A stretch of DNA of 64,000 nt from Flavobacterium sp. J372 (GCF_024699965.1 NZ_JAJOMZ010000004.1:2354001-2418000); one strand, 5' to 3'; counted from the stretch's first letter, positions 1-9,558 are shown. The notes: generated by a model not told the origin, from the sequence alone. Made by a program: numbers and translations.

Positions 1-1384
1 ACTTTTCAACATTATACCGCGATATACGCTTCTGCAGCGCCTGCATGCGTATTTTTTGTTCTTCGACAGGCATCTCCAACGCATATTTAAGGCTGTCAGC
101 AATCTGCTCAAAATTATTAGGGTTTATAATCAGCGCCTCGTGCAGTTCTTTAGCAGCCCCGGCCATTTCACTGAGTACAAGTACGCCTGTCTGGTCAGTC
201 CGTGTAGCAATGTATTCTTTTGCCACCAGGTTCATACCATCGCGTATGGGCGTTATAAGGGCCACGTCTGATGCTGCGTAAAGGTCAATAAGGTCATCAA
301 AAGGCATTGACCTGTAAAAATACCACACAGGTGTCCAGCTTACGGTTGCGAGGCGCCCGTTTATGCTACCTACAAGCTCATCCGTCTCGCGTTTAAGCTT
401 TTGATATTGCGGTACATTTTCGCGTGAAGGCACAGAAAGCATCACGAGTCTTACTTTGCCCTTATACTCAGGGTATTTATCAAGAAAATATTCAAAAGCC
501 TTTATCCTGTTAGGTATGCCTTTGGTATAGTCCATCCTGTCGATTGACAGTATCAATCTGCTATCGGCATGCAATGTATTATGGGCATCAATATTCTGCA
601 TCAGCTCAGACTTTGCCCCTTTCGGTGCCTGTATATGCTTCACCGCAGCATTATAGTACCGGTCATAATCAATCCCCATCGGGAAAAAGTCCACTTTGAC
701 AATGCGCTCTCCAAAAGTGATTTCATTAAAGCGTATATCAAGCCCGGCCAGGCGTGAGGCAGTAGATATAAAATGCCTTACATAATCATAGGTATGGAAG
801 CCTATTAAGTCAGCCCCCAACATTCCATATAATAGTTCATCCCTCCATGGGCATGTCCGGAAAAGTTCATATGACGGGTAAGGTATATGCAGGAAAAAGC
901 CAATTGTAATGTCAGGCCGCAATTCTCTTATAAGCTGTGGCAGTAACAGTAACTGGTAATCATGCACCCAAACAGTATCGCCGGGCGCTGCATGTGCGGC
1001 AACTACATCGGCAAACTTGCGGTTTACTTCTTTATAGCTTTCCCATTCAACCAATTCAAATTCTGTATATGCCTGGAAATAATGAAACAAAGGCCACAAC
1101 GCTTTGTTACTGAAGCCGTAATAGTAATGCTCTATATCCTGCGCAGTGAGCGGTACCCTCACACATTTTTCATTTTGCAGGGCGGTGTCTACTGCTTCAT
1201 CTTGCCCTTCAGGAATTTCTTCTTCCGTGAGGCCAGACCATCCTATCCATATTCCATTCCCTTCAGCATGAACAGATTTCATACCGGTTGCCAGCCCTCC
1301 TATGCTCGATTTAACATTTAAGGTATTATCACTGAAATTCAGGTCGATAGGCAGGCGATTTGAAACTATTATTGTTTTGTTCAT
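1..1384 (-). CDS. otsA: Trehalose-6-phosphate synthase (GT20), 3' end outside window
   Basis: Reading the minus strand from the ATG at 1384 gives 461 codons without a stop to the window edge. The N-terminus (MNKTIIVSNRLP) and later segments (WIGWSG near residue 47, WVHDYQLLLLPQ, FFLHIPYPSYE, LIGFHTYDY) are hallmarks of GT20 trehalose-6-phosphate synthases, which join UDP-glucose and glucose-6-phosphate. Bacteroidota homologues are often fused to a C-terminal trehalose-6-phosphate phosphatase; that part would lie outside the window, so fusion cannot be judged. It is divergent from a GH15 glycosidase, a pairing that suggests trehalose or alpha-glucan turnover. Family assignment is firm; substrate details are inferred. 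Confidence 0.95.
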   Translation of the reverse strand, partial: MNKTIIVSNRLPIDLNFSDNTLNVKSSIGGLATGMKSVHAEGNGIWIGWSGLTEEEIPEGQDEAVDTALQNEKCVRVPLTAQDIEHYYYGFSNKALWPLFHYFQAYTEFELVEWESYKEVNRKFADVVAAHAAPGDTVWVHDYQLLLLPQLIRELRPDITIGFFLHIPYPSYELFRTCPWRDELLYGMLGADLIGFHTYDYVRHFISTASRLAGLDIRFNEITFGERIVKVDFFPMGIDYDRYYNAAVKHIQAPKGAKSELMQNIDAHNTLHADSRLILSIDRMDYTKGIPNRIKAFEYFLDKYPEYKGKVRLVMLSVPSRENVPQYQKLKRETDELVGSINGRLATVSWTPVWYFYRSMPFDDLIDLYAASDVALITPIRDGMNLVAKEYIATRTDQTGVLVLSEMAGAAKELHEALIINPNNFEQIADSLKYALEMPVEEQKIRMQALQKRISRYNVEK

Positions 1385-1464
1385 CAAAATTGCTTTGGAT
1401 TAGTAAGATGCTTTTTGTAAATTTAAAAAAACACATGGCCCTAACCTACCAAAATACCGGTTTT

Positions 1465-3261
1465 ATGAATAATTTAAACTATGGCATCATCGGAAATTGC
1501 CGCAGCGCAGCGCTTATTTCAGATAAAGGATCAATTGACTGGTGCTGCCTTCCTGAATTTGATTCTTCGTCTGTATTCGCCAAAATACTTGATGATAAGA
1601 TAGGCGGTTCTTTTGGCTTTGTAGCGGAAGGATACAATGTAAGCCAACACTACCTTGACCAGACAGCCATACTTATCACAAAATTTGATAACGGTGTGGA
1701 TGCCTTTGAGTTAATTGACTTCATGCCGAGATATCGCAAGGAAAACGGTGGCTATCACTCCCCTCCGGAGATAATCCGTTACATCAGGAAAGTTTCAGGT
1801 TACCCGAAATTTAAAATAAAATATGACCCGAAACTTGAATATGCGCTCGACGAAACCCACAATTTTGTCAAGAAAGATTTTGTCATCAGCATCACCAATA
1901 CCCAGAAATTCGATTCGCTTTTCCTTTACAGTAATCTTGATAAAGAAGCTATAGTTACCGGGCAGGAAATATTACTGGAGCAAGACAGTTTCCTGCTGCT
2001 GGGGTATAATGAGAAAATCTTTAACCCTACGCTTGCCAAAATTGTGCTTGAATTTGAACGTACAAAAACCTACTGGCTTAACTGGAGTGACCGTACCACT
2101 TCATACTCAAAATACAATGATTTTATTTCCCGCAGCGCCATAACGCTAAAGTTGTTAAGCTACGAGAAAACAGGCGCTGTGCTTGCAGCGGCAACCACAT
2201 CTCTGCCTGAAACCATTGGCGAAGTGCGAAACTGGGACTACCGCTTTTGCTGGATACGCGATGCCTCTATGGTTGTAAACGTGGTACATGAGCTGGGCCA
2301 CCACGAAATGGCGCAGGAATATCTCAAATTTATCATCAACCTCTTTCCTGACAAAGATGAAAAGCTGCAGATAATGTATGGCATAAACGGTGAAAAGATG
2401 CTTACCGAGGAGTTTCTGGATCATCTTTCAGGCTATATGGGGTCAAAGCCGGTGCGCATAGGCAATGCGGCATTTACTCAGCGCCAGAATGATATTTACG
2501 GTATACTGATGGATGTAATTTACCAGCAGCTTATACATTACAGCAATGATATAGAAAATGGCGAAGAACTGTGGAATATAACAAAAAGTATTGTATGGGT
2601 TGTGGCCAAACACTGGCATGAGCCTGATAAAGGCATTTGGGAATTCCGTACGGAAGAGCGGCATTTTACCTTCTCAAAAGTTTTGTGCTGGACAGCCGTT
2701 GACCGTGCCATTAAAGTAGCTGAAATAATGGGCAAAAAAGCGAAAGCTTCAAAATGGTATGCACTGGCCAATGAAATTAAGGAAGATATCCTGCTGAATG
2801 CCTGGAATGAAAACGTGCAGGCTTTCACGCAATCTTACGGCTCTGAAGACCTTGATGCATCGGTACTGCTTATGGAAAACTACGGCTTTATTGAAGCCAA
2901 AGACCCTAAATATGTATCAACAGTAAAAGCTATTGAGCGTGAACTGAGTAACGATGGGCTCCTGTACCGCTACAAGAACAAAGATGATTTCGGGCTGCCG
3001 TCATCTTCTTTTACTATTTGCACCTTCTGGTTTATAAACAGCCTGTATAGAATTGGCGAGCGAAATGAAGCGGTACGATTATTTGACAGGCTGCTTTCTT
3101 ACAGTAACCATTTGGGGCTTTTCAGCGAAGATATAGATTTTACTACCAAAAGGCTGCTGGGCAATTTCCCTCAGGCTTATTCACATCTTGCCTTAATTGA
3201 GACTGCCATAACCATTTCAGGCATTACTGAAGAAGAGGCTGTGCTTGGGAAACTTAGCTAG
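1465..3261 (+). CDS. Glycoside hydrolase family 15 (glucoamylase/trehalase-like)
   Basis: A cytoplasmic protein of 598 residues with the GH15 (alpha/alpha)6-barrel family signature. The N-terminal YGIIGNCRSAAL and IDWCCLPEFDSSSVFA segments and the EVRNWDYRFCWIRDAS block near residue 255 are characteristic of bacterial GH15. I chose the ATG at 1465 because family members start with MNNLNYGIIGN-type sequence; in-frame ATGs at 1360 and 1435 only add atypical residues. GH15 enzymes release glucose from alpha-glucans, and some bacterial members are trehalases. The divergent otsA gene makes a role in trehalose or storage-glucan turnover plausible, but the substrate cannot be read from sequence. Confidence 0.92.
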   Translation: MNNLNYGIIGNCRSAALISDKGSIDWCCLPEFDSSSVFAKILDDKIGGSFGFVAEGYNVSQHYLDQTAILITKFDNGVDAFELIDFMPRYRKENGGYHSPPEIIRYIRKVSGYPKFKIKYDPKLEYALDETHNFVKKDFVISITNTQKFDSLFLYSNLDKEAIVTGQEILLEQDSFLLLGYNEKIFNPTLAKIVLEFERTKTYWLNWSDRTTSYSKYNDFISRSAITLKLLSYEKTGAVLAAATTSLPETIGEVRNWDYRFCWIRDASMVVNVVHELGHHEMAQEYLKFIINLFPDKDEKLQIMYGINGEKMLTEEFLDHLSGYMGSKPVRIGNAAFTQRQNDIYGILMDVIYQQLIHYSNDIENGEELWNITKSIVWVVAKHWHEPDKGIWEFRTEERHFTFSKVLCWTAVDRAIKVAEIMGKKAKASKWYALANEIKEDILLNAWNENVQAFTQSYGSEDLDASVLLMENYGFIEAKDPKYVSTVKAIERELSNDGLLYRYKNKDDFGLPSSSFTICTFWFINSLYRIGERNEAVRLFDRLLSYSNHLGLFSEDIDFTTKRLLGNFPQAYSHLALIETAITISGITEEEAVLGKLS

Positions 3262-3311
3262 TGCCATTCACACATTCAAAACTAATCTTTGCACTATAGT
3301 TTTATTTGCGT

Positions 3312-5276
3312 TTATTTTTGAAATTTGCTGATGCCGTCTTTCAGCCAGGCTTCATAGTCTTCAATATCCGGAGTGTATCCTACAGGCTCATTAAGCATTT
3401 GCTCATTAGCATCAAGTAAAACATAATATGGCTGTGCATTGGCTTTATATCGCGTAATCTGGAAGTCGCTCCATTTATTGCCGATTGTTTTTATTTTTTT
3501 TCCTGTAGTTTTAGATACGTATTGTTCGCTTTCAGGTAAATCTTTCTTATAATCAACATACAATGAAATTAGCACAACATCTTTATTGAGGATAGATGAG
3601 ATGCGCTCATCACTCCAAACATAATCTTCCATCTTGCGGCAGTTTACGCAGGCATATCCTGTAAAATCAAGCAGTATAGGCTTATTCACTTCTTTTGCAT
3701 AAGCAAGCCCCAGCTCATAATCTTCAAAAGCGATGATGCCCTGCGCGGCAACTTTTGCACCTGAAGGTAATGAATCGCCTTCAGGCATAGACCTTGTTGC
3801 GGCGCCAAATCCGAATGGCGACTCGCTATAGTTTGAAGGTGGCGGGAAGCCGCTTACCAATTTTAACGGAGCTCCCCAAAGTCCCGGTATGAGATAAACT
3901 GTAAACGCAAGCACTAACAGGCCAAGTGACAATCGGCCGACTGATATTGTTGGGTTCGGACTATCGTGAGGCAAGGTAATCTTTCCGAAAAGGTACAATG
4001 CCAACGCACCAAAAACGGCTATCCAGATGGCCAGGAAGGTTTCACGTTCTAATATGTGCAGTTGTAGTACCAGGTCGGCATTCGATAAAAATTTAAATGC
4101 CAGCGCCAGTTCAAGGAAGCCCAAAAATACTTTAACGGTATTGAGCCACCCTCCTGATTTCGGTAGTGAGTTGAGCCATCCCGGGAACATGGCAAACAGC
4201 ATGAACGGCAGCGCAAGTGCCAGCGAAAAGCCGAACATGCCCACAACCGGCGCTATACCGCCTTTAGAGGCTGCGTCAACAAGCAAAGTGCCTACTATTG
4301 GCCCGGTGCAGGAGAACGACACTATAGCAAGTGCCAGTGCCATAAAGAATATGCCAATGATACCGCCGCGATCGGCCTGGCGGTCTACTTTATTAGCCCA
4401 TGAGTTAGGAAGCATAATTTCGAAAGCACCAAGGAAAGAGAATGCAAATACTATGAGAAGTACAAAAAATACAAGGTTGAAGATAACATTTGTAGACAAT
4501 GCATTAAGCGAATCGGCGCCGAAAATTCCGGTAACAAGCGAGCCTAAAAGCACGTAGATTACTATGATAAAAATGCCGTATAAGATAGCATTGCGCACAC
4601 CTGCCGCCCTGGTTTTGCTCTGTTTGGTAAAGAAACTTACCGTCATGGGTATCATCGGGAATACACAAGGCGTAAGCAGCGCCGCAAAACCGGACAGGAA
4701 CGCTATAAAGAAAATGCTGAAAAGGCCTTTGCTTTCAGTATCATTAGCCGGCTTAGGCTGTGCTTTTGCATCAGCTACAGCTGGCTCTGGCTTAACCTCC
4801 TCAAAGTTCTGCACTTCTTTTGATGTTAAAGCCTTTGTATCAAACTCAAACAGCTTGTTTTGCTGGATGCAGACTTCTTTGCAAACCTGGTAAGATAGCT
4901 CTGCCTGGATTATGGTGTTGGCAGTATTAGTAATTTTTACCGTTTGTTTCAGTTGTGCTGTTTTGTCCCAAAAGGTTTCATCAACTTCAAAAATATCGTT
5001 ATAAGCAGTCTTTGTAGGGCTTTCTTCGGCCTTGCTTACCGCTTCAAAATTACCTTTGCTGTTATTGAAAAGCACTTCCAGTGGCAATGCCCCGCCCTCA
5101 GCAGTAAATTGAGAATACACGTGCCACTCAGGTTCAATTACAGCATTGAAGACCAATATATATTCAGTATCCGACTTCTTCTCAATTGAAGATGTCCACT
5201 TTACAGGGTCAAGTACCTGTGCGTTAGTGTTTAAGAATGCAAAAAACAGTACAAATAAAAACGTCGCTTTTTTCAT
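3312..5276 (-). CDS. dsbD: Protein-disulfide reductase DsbD
   Basis: Inner-membrane electron carrier that passes reducing power from cytoplasmic thioredoxin to periplasmic thiol proteins, including cytochrome c maturation factors. Three parts are visible: a signal peptide ending NTNAQ followed by an N-terminal DsbD-alpha domain with a CKEVC cysteine pair (about residues 132 and 136), a central region of hydrophobic segments with TPCVFPMIP (Cys about 204) and SCTG, and a C-terminal thioredoxin-like domain with CVNC. Length is 654 residues, normal for the family. The start at 5276 overlaps the tilS stop as TAATG, which favours it over the upstream ATG at 5288 and indicates translational coupling. 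Confidence 0.95.
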   Translation of the reverse strand: MKKATFLFVLFFAFLNTNAQVLDPVKWTSSIEKKSDTEYILVFNAVIEPEWHVYSQFTAEGGALPLEVLFNNSKGNFEAVSKAEESPTKTAYNDIFEVDETFWDKTAQLKQTVKITNTANTIIQAELSYQVCKEVCIQQNKLFEFDTKALTSKEVQNFEEVKPEPAVADAKAQPKPANDTESKGLFSIFFIAFLSGFAALLTPCVFPMIPMTVSFFTKQSKTRAAGVRNAILYGIFIIVIYVLLGSLVTGIFGADSLNALSTNVIFNLVFFVLLIVFAFSFLGAFEIMLPNSWANKVDRQADRGGIIGIFFMALALAIVSFSCTGPIVGTLLVDAASKGGIAPVVGMFGFSLALALPFMLFAMFPGWLNSLPKSGGWLNTVKVFLGFLELALAFKFLSNADLVLQLHILERETFLAIWIAVFGALALYLFGKITLPHDSPNPTISVGRLSLGLLVLAFTVYLIPGLWGAPLKLVSGFPPPSNYSESPFGFGAATRSMPEGDSLPSGAKVAAQGIIAFEDYELGLAYAKEVNKPILLDFTGYACVNCRKMEDYVWSDERISSILNKDVVLISLYVDYKKDLPESEQYVSKTTGKKIKTIGNKWSDFQITRYKANAQPYYVLLDANEQMLNEPVGYTPDIEDYEAWLKDGISKFQK

Positions 5277-6595
5277 TATGGTAACCATTCTATTTTTAAA
5301 ATTTCTTTTGTATCAGTTGTTACCCTGAAACGGTGGTCAGCACGATGGCCTATAATCCAGACGATATCATCACCCGAAGTTAAAAGCCACACAGCTTCTT
5401 TTTCGTGCAGGGGGAGTTTTTCGTCTTTAAAATATTTAGAAAGTTTCTTTTTCTGTCCGTTCATCCCCAATGGGTAAAAGCTGTCACCTTCCTCCCATTT
5501 TCTTACAAATAACGGAAATTTAAGAGCTTTAGCGTCGGCATAGAATATATTTTTACCCGCAGGGTTATCAACAGTTTCGGCTTGCGAAAGCACAAGATTT
5601 ACCGGCTCAGATATTTGTTTAACATCTTCATCTATTATGTAATCCTGAACCTCAGTATCTTTCAGCAGCGTAATAATCAATACATTCCTGTCTTTGATGA
5701 TTCGGTAGCTATCTGACAAAACATATTTACCCGATTGGGCATTGACAAGGTTATAGATATCATCCCATGCTTTAAAGCCAAGCGGATTGAGCCAATGGTA
5801 AAGGTAAGCCTTATAGTTGGGCAGTTTCAGCAGCTCGTTCAGGTTAATGTTTTTGCTTTGTGGCATTTCGGTAACCACCTGCTGGTATACCAGTACCGCC
5901 GCATCGTCTGCCAGCGAGGCCGATTGTTGCAGGCTTTCTAAAGTATTCTCAAAACCCGTATAAAATGAAGGGTTAATCTCTTTCAGTAAAGGCACCATCT
6001 TATGGCGGATTTTATTCCGTAAATATTTCTCACTCGCGTTGCTGCTGTCTTCGCGCCAGGCTATATTATGTTCTTTGGCATACTGTTCAATTTCGTCTCT
6101 TGTAAACGGTAAAAGCGGACGCACAATATTTCCGTTTTGCTGCGGTATGCCGGTAAATCCCTGCAGCCCGGTACCACGCGAAAAGTTGATGAGGAATGTC
6201 TCCAGGCTGTCGTCAAGATGGTGGGCTGTAAGCAAGTAATCAAAGTTGTTTTCCTGCATGATCTCATCAAACCACATATAGCGCAATTGCCTTGCCGCTA
6301 CCTGAACCGATAGTTTATTATCAGATGCAAAACGTTCTGTATCAAAATGAGTTACAAAAACAGGAATATTGTTTCCCGAAGCATACTGTTCAACAAATTT
6401 TGTATCGCTGTCACTCTCTTCACCTCGCAGCCCAAAGTTGCAATGGGCTATAGATATATCATATTCAATCTCTTTAAAAAGATGCGCGAGAACCATGCTG
6501 TCGACACCGCCGCTTACAGCCAGCAAAAGCTTTTTGCCCTGTAAAAAAGAAAGGTTTTCGTCGAGATGCCTGCGCAGTTTTGAAAGCATCCTCAA
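5276..6595 (-). CDS. tilS: tRNA(Ile)-lysidine synthase TilS
   Basis: ATP-dependent enzyme that converts the wobble cytidine of tRNA-Ile(CAU) to lysidine; essential in most bacteria. The N-terminal PP-loop SGGVDS is at residues 28-33 and is followed by the usual AHCNFGLRGEESD segment and TAHHLDD motif. The C-terminal TilS substrate-binding domain is present, and 439 residues is a normal length. It lies 14 bases after pabB and overlaps dsbD, so pabB-tilS-dsbD is probably one transcript. Confidence 0.96.
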   Translation of the reverse strand: MRMLSKLRRHLDENLSFLQGKKLLLAVSGGVDSMVLAHLFKEIEYDISIAHCNFGLRGEESDSDTKFVEQYASGNNIPVFVTHFDTERFASDNKLSVQVAARQLRYMWFDEIMQENNFDYLLTAHHLDDSLETFLINFSRGTGLQGFTGIPQQNGNIVRPLLPFTRDEIEQYAKEHNIAWREDSSNASEKYLRNKIRHKMVPLLKEINPSFYTGFENTLESLQQSASLADDAAVLVYQQVVTEMPQSKNINLNELLKLPNYKAYLYHWLNPLGFKAWDDIYNLVNAQSGKYVLSDSYRIIKDRNVLIITLLKDTEVQDYIIDEDVKQISEPVNLVLSQAETVDNPAGKNIFYADAKALKFPLFVRKWEEGDSFYPLGMNGQKKKLSKYFKDEKLPLHEKEAVWLLTSGDDIVWIIGHRADHRFRVTTDTKEILKIEWLP

Positions 6596-6609
6596 AGGTA
6601 CAGAATATT

Positions 6610-7905
6610 TTAGTTTCCTTCAAGTACACGTCGCATGGCTGTCGCTTTCACAAGGCATTCTTCATATTCCTGTTCGGGCGTAGCTTTTGCGGTAATGGCG
6701 CTGCCCACAGAGAATGACACATACTTGCTTTCGGCATTATACAAAATACTGCGGATGACCACGTTAAAATCGAAGTCGCCTTGTGGTGTGAAGTACCCGA
6801 CTGCCCCGCTGTACAGTCCGCGCTTGGTTTCTTCAAGCTTTTCGATGATCTGCATTGCAGAAATCTTTGGAGCACCCGTCATACTTCCCATCGGGAACGT
6901 AGTTTTTAGCGCCTGCACAGGAGTGAATTCATCACGAAGCTCTGATGTGACGGTCGAGATAAGATGGTGCACCTGCCTGAAGGTATAGGCTCCGCATAGC
7001 TCTTCAACTTGCACCGAACCCGGTTGTGCAGTACGTGACAGGTCGTTGCGTACAAGGTCAACAATCATGATATTTTCTGAGCGTTCCTTTTCGTTTTCGG
7101 TAAGTTGCTGTTTTATTTCAGCATCTTCAACAGCGTAAGCACTTCGGCGTGCTGTGCCTTTTATGGGCTGTGAGATGAGCTTGCTCCCCTCCTTCCGCAG
7201 ATATCTTTCCGGCGACGCCGACATCAAGATTTGCTTATGGTTTTTAAAGAAACACGCAAATGGCGGAGTGGAGATTTCGTTAAGTTTTTGGTAGATGCTA
7301 CACGGCTCGATCACTGCATCTTCCGCATAAAATTCCATGCAGAAGTTCGCCTCATAAATATCGCCACGCTGAATGTGCGCAAGCATCTGCCCTACTTTTT
7401 TAATATAGCTTTCCTTGAGAACTCTCTGCTGTATTTCTATAGGATATCCGGAAGCTTCATTCGTAATTTGTAATTCGTAATTCGTAATTGCCTGAAAGTC
7501 TGCTTCCAACTCGTCATCACACATTCGCAAATACTGCGTTTCCAACTGGTTGCCCTTCAGCAAAAACAGCTTCCTGGGCTGGAAGAAATACAAATCAGAG
7601 AAGCCTAAGCCATCAAAATTAAGTGATGTCAGGGCTTCAGTATCGTTTTTCAAATCATACGACAAATATCCGAACACCCAGTCTTTAGTAACCTGTTGGT
7701 ATTCATTCAGCTTGTCAAAAGCATTGTAGTAATCTGTTTTAATGGAAGTGAAAGCATCAACCGCGAGCACGGCATCATACGATGAGAATTGTTGCGGATA
7801 GTCATTGCTGTCAAGAAACACCACCTCACGGAATTGTTGTGCCCAGGCAAAGAGCTTAGGCTTTAAAACCTCCGGATTGACCGTATGTATTTTTACTGTC
7901 CGCAT
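6610..7905 (-). CDS. pabB: Aminodeoxychorismate synthase component I (PabB-like)
   Basis: Chorismate-binding enzyme of folate synthesis that makes 4-amino-4-deoxychorismate from chorismate with ammonia from a PabA-type glutaminase. The C-terminal chorismate-binding core is clear: QRGDIYEANFC, the PIKGTARR block, IMIVDLVRNDLSR, TFPMGSMTGAPK and the end segment SVGSAITAKATPEQEYEE. Length 431 matches short PabB proteins rather than full TrpE; an anthranilate synthase assignment is less likely because no trp genes are adjacent. A heptamer repeat sits inside the coding region (7459-7489), encoding the TNYELQITNE stretch. Confidence 0.88.
   Translation of the reverse strand: MRTVKIHTVNPEVLKPKLFAWAQQFREVVFLDSNDYPQQFSSYDAVLAVDAFTSIKTDYYNAFDKLNEYQQVTKDWVFGYLSYDLKNDTEALTSLNFDGLGFSDLYFFQPRKLFLLKGNQLETQYLRMCDDELEADFQAITNYELQITNEASGYPIEIQQRVLKESYIKKVGQMLAHIQRGDIYEANFCMEFYAEDAVIEPCSIYQKLNEISTPPFACFFKNHKQILMSASPERYLRKEGSKLISQPIKGTARRSAYAVEDAEIKQQLTENEKERSENIMIVDLVRNDLSRTAQPGSVQVEELCGAYTFRQVHHLISTVTSELRDEFTPVQALKTTFPMGSMTGAPKISAMQIIEKLEETKRGLYSGAVGYFTPQGDFDFNVVIRSILYNAESKYVSFSVGSAITAKATPEQEYEECLVKATAMRRVLEGN
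7459..7489. repeat. Heptanucleotide tandem repeat inside pabB
   Basis: About 4.4 tandem copies of a 7-bp unit (plus strand ATTCGTA, second copy ATTTGTA). Since 7 is not a multiple of 3, gain or loss of a unit would shift the reading frame of pabB. Confidence 0.85.
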
Positions 7906-7914
7906 TCAAAAGAA

Positions 7915-7942
7915 AAAAGCCCATCAATAAAGACAGGCTTTT
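7915..7942 (-). terminator. Rho-independent terminator downstream of lpdA
   Basis: On the minus strand, AAAAGCC pairs with GGCTTTT across a 14-base loop and is followed by a T-rich run. It lies just after the lpdA stop and just before the pabB start, separating the two units. Confidence 0.6.
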
Positions 7943-7960
7943 ATATTGTTGTACTTAACA

Positions 7961-9367
7961 TTAAATATGTATTGCCCTGTTGTCTGTCGCGGCAAGCGCA
8001 GCCTCTTTCATAGCCTCAGCATAGGTAGGGTGTGCATGGCTCATACGTGAGATATCTTCAGCAGATGCCTTGAATTCCATCGCAACAACAGCTTCCGCAA
8101 TAAGGTCGGCTGTACGGGCGCCAATCATGTGGATACCAAGTACTTCGTCTGTCTTCGCATCCGCAAGTATTTTTATAAAACCGTCAGTGTCCATACTGGC
8201 ACGGCTACGGCCAAGTGCTTTGAACGGGAAACTACCTGACTTGTACTCCACGCCTGCTTCTTTAAGCTGCTCTTCAGTCTTGCCAACGGCAGCAACTTCA
8301 GGCCAGGTGTACACCACACCCGGAATCAGGTTGTAGTCGATATGGGGCTTTTGTCCGGCAATGGTCTCGGCTACAAAAACGCCTTCTTCCTCAGCTTTGT
8401 GTGCAAGCATTGCGCCTTTTATAACATCACCAATTGCATATATGTTTTTAGCAGCAGTCTGCAGGTGGTCATTCACCTCAATTTGTCCGCGCTCTGTAAT
8501 TTTTACACCGGCAGCCTCAGCATTAAGGCCCTCCGTGAACGGCCTGCGCCCTACTGATACCAAAGCATAATCGCCGTCAAGGGTAATCACTTCACCTTTG
8601 GCGTTTTCAGCCTTCACCTGCACATCAGCGCCGTTAAGCTCAACCGACTGCACTTTGTGCGATGTATAGAATTTCATACCCTGTTTTTTCAGCACTTTTG
8701 TCAGTTCTTTAGACAATGCACCGTCCATACCCGGGATTATCCTGTCCATGAACTCCACCACTGATACCTGCGCACCAAGGCGAAGGTACACCTGGCCCAG
8801 CTCGAGGCCTATAACGCCACCACCTATCACAATCATGTGTTTAGGCACTTCCTTCAGCTTAAGGGCTTCGGTAGAAGTGATGATCTTCTCTTTGTCAATC
8901 TTTATGAATGGTAACGTAGATGGCTTAGAGCCTGTCGCAATGATGGTATTCTTAGCCTCAATTGTTTCAGAACTGCCGTCAGCTTTGGTAACTTTAATAT
9001 GGGTAGCGTCTTCAAATGAGCCCGTACCTTCAAAAACAGTTATCTTGTTTTTGTCCATCAGGTATTTGATACCGCTCACGTTCTGGTCAACAACGCCCTG
9101 CTTACGGGCGATCATCTGCTCAAAGTTAAGCTTTATCTCGCCTGCAATGTCTATACCGTGCTCCTTAAAATGTGATGTAGCGTCGTGGTAATGGTGCGAA
9201 GAATCCAGCAATGCCTTAGACGGGATACAGCCTACGTTAAGGCACGTGCCGCCAAGGGTTGGGTATTTCTCTATAATTGCGGTGCTGAAACCCAGCTGTG
9301 CGCAACGGATTGCCGCCACATAACCTCCGGGCCCTGAACCTATAACGACTACGTCAAATGAGCTCAT
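7961..9367 (-). CDS. lpdA: Dihydrolipoyl dehydrogenase (E3)
   Basis: FAD-dependent enzyme that reoxidises dihydrolipoamide in the 2-oxoacid dehydrogenase complexes. The FAD-binding GSGPGGYVAA motif is at residues 10-19, the redox-active disulfide is C42-C47 in GGTCLNVGCIPSK, the NAD-binding motif is VIGGGVIGLELG, and the C-terminal SHAHPTYAEAMKEA block carries the catalytic His-Glu pair. Length 468 is standard. No E1/E2 genes are adjacent, as is common for a shared E3. It appears monocistronic, with its own promoter (9401-9408) and terminator. Confidence 0.97.
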   Translation of the reverse strand: MSSFDVVVIGSGPGGYVAAIRCAQLGFSTAIIEKYPTLGGTCLNVGCIPSKALLDSSHHYHDATSHFKEHGIDIAGEIKLNFEQMIARKQGVVDQNVSGIKYLMDKNKITVFEGTGSFEDATHIKVTKADGSSETIEAKNTIIATGSKPSTLPFIKIDKEKIITSTEALKLKEVPKHMIVIGGGVIGLELGQVYLRLGAQVSVVEFMDRIIPGMDGALSKELTKVLKKQGMKFYTSHKVQSVELNGADVQVKAENAKGEVITLDGDYALVSVGRRPFTEGLNAEAAGVKITERGQIEVNDHLQTAAKNIYAIGDVIKGAMLAHKAEEEGVFVAETIAGQKPHIDYNLIPGVVYTWPEVAAVGKTEEQLKEAGVEYKSGSFPFKALGRSRASMDTDGFIKILADAKTDEVLGIHMIGARTADLIAEAVVAMEFKASAEDISRMSHAHPTYAEAMKEAALAATDNRAIHI

Positions 9368-9400
9368 ACTATATATTTTGCGTTTTGATTAATTGAATGG

Positions 9401-9408
9401 CAAATTTA
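9401..9408 (-). promoter_or_regulatory. Bacteroidota-type -7 element for lpdA
   Basis: Minus strand reads TAAATTTG, an exact TAnnTTTG match, about 34 bases before the lpdA start codon. I did not find a convincing -33 TTG. Confidence 0.55.
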
Positions 9409-9470
9409 GGGATTATCATTTATATCGGCAGAATAAATGATTTTAAATTTCAGGAGCAGCAATCGTCTGG

Positions 9471-9558
9471 GCTTATTCCTAAACTCCGTCCTGCTGTCCG
9501 CTGTATCTGCTGTTCCGCAGGCTACACAGCAAGATGCCGCTCCCATCAGGGCTATGGG
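9471..9558. other. Intergenic structured element (possible dispersed Flavobacteria repeat)
   Basis: A GC-rich island in the 304-base lpdA/TIR gap with no convincing reading frame. It contains a stem: TGCTGT (9508-9513) with ACAGCA (9526-9531), extended by TC/GA across one bulged A. The rest of the gap is AT-rich and holds only the lpdA promoter. From memory, similar sequence (pairing ATCAGGGCTA-like and CCTGCTGTCCGCTGTATC-like segments) recurs between genes in Flavobacterium genomes; I cannot verify this here. Confidence 0.45.

Noticed and set aside
4027..4557. A 176-residue plus-strand frame inside dsbD
   Set aside because: Antisense to the DsbD membrane domain; Ser/Pro-rich composition is typical of a shadow frame.
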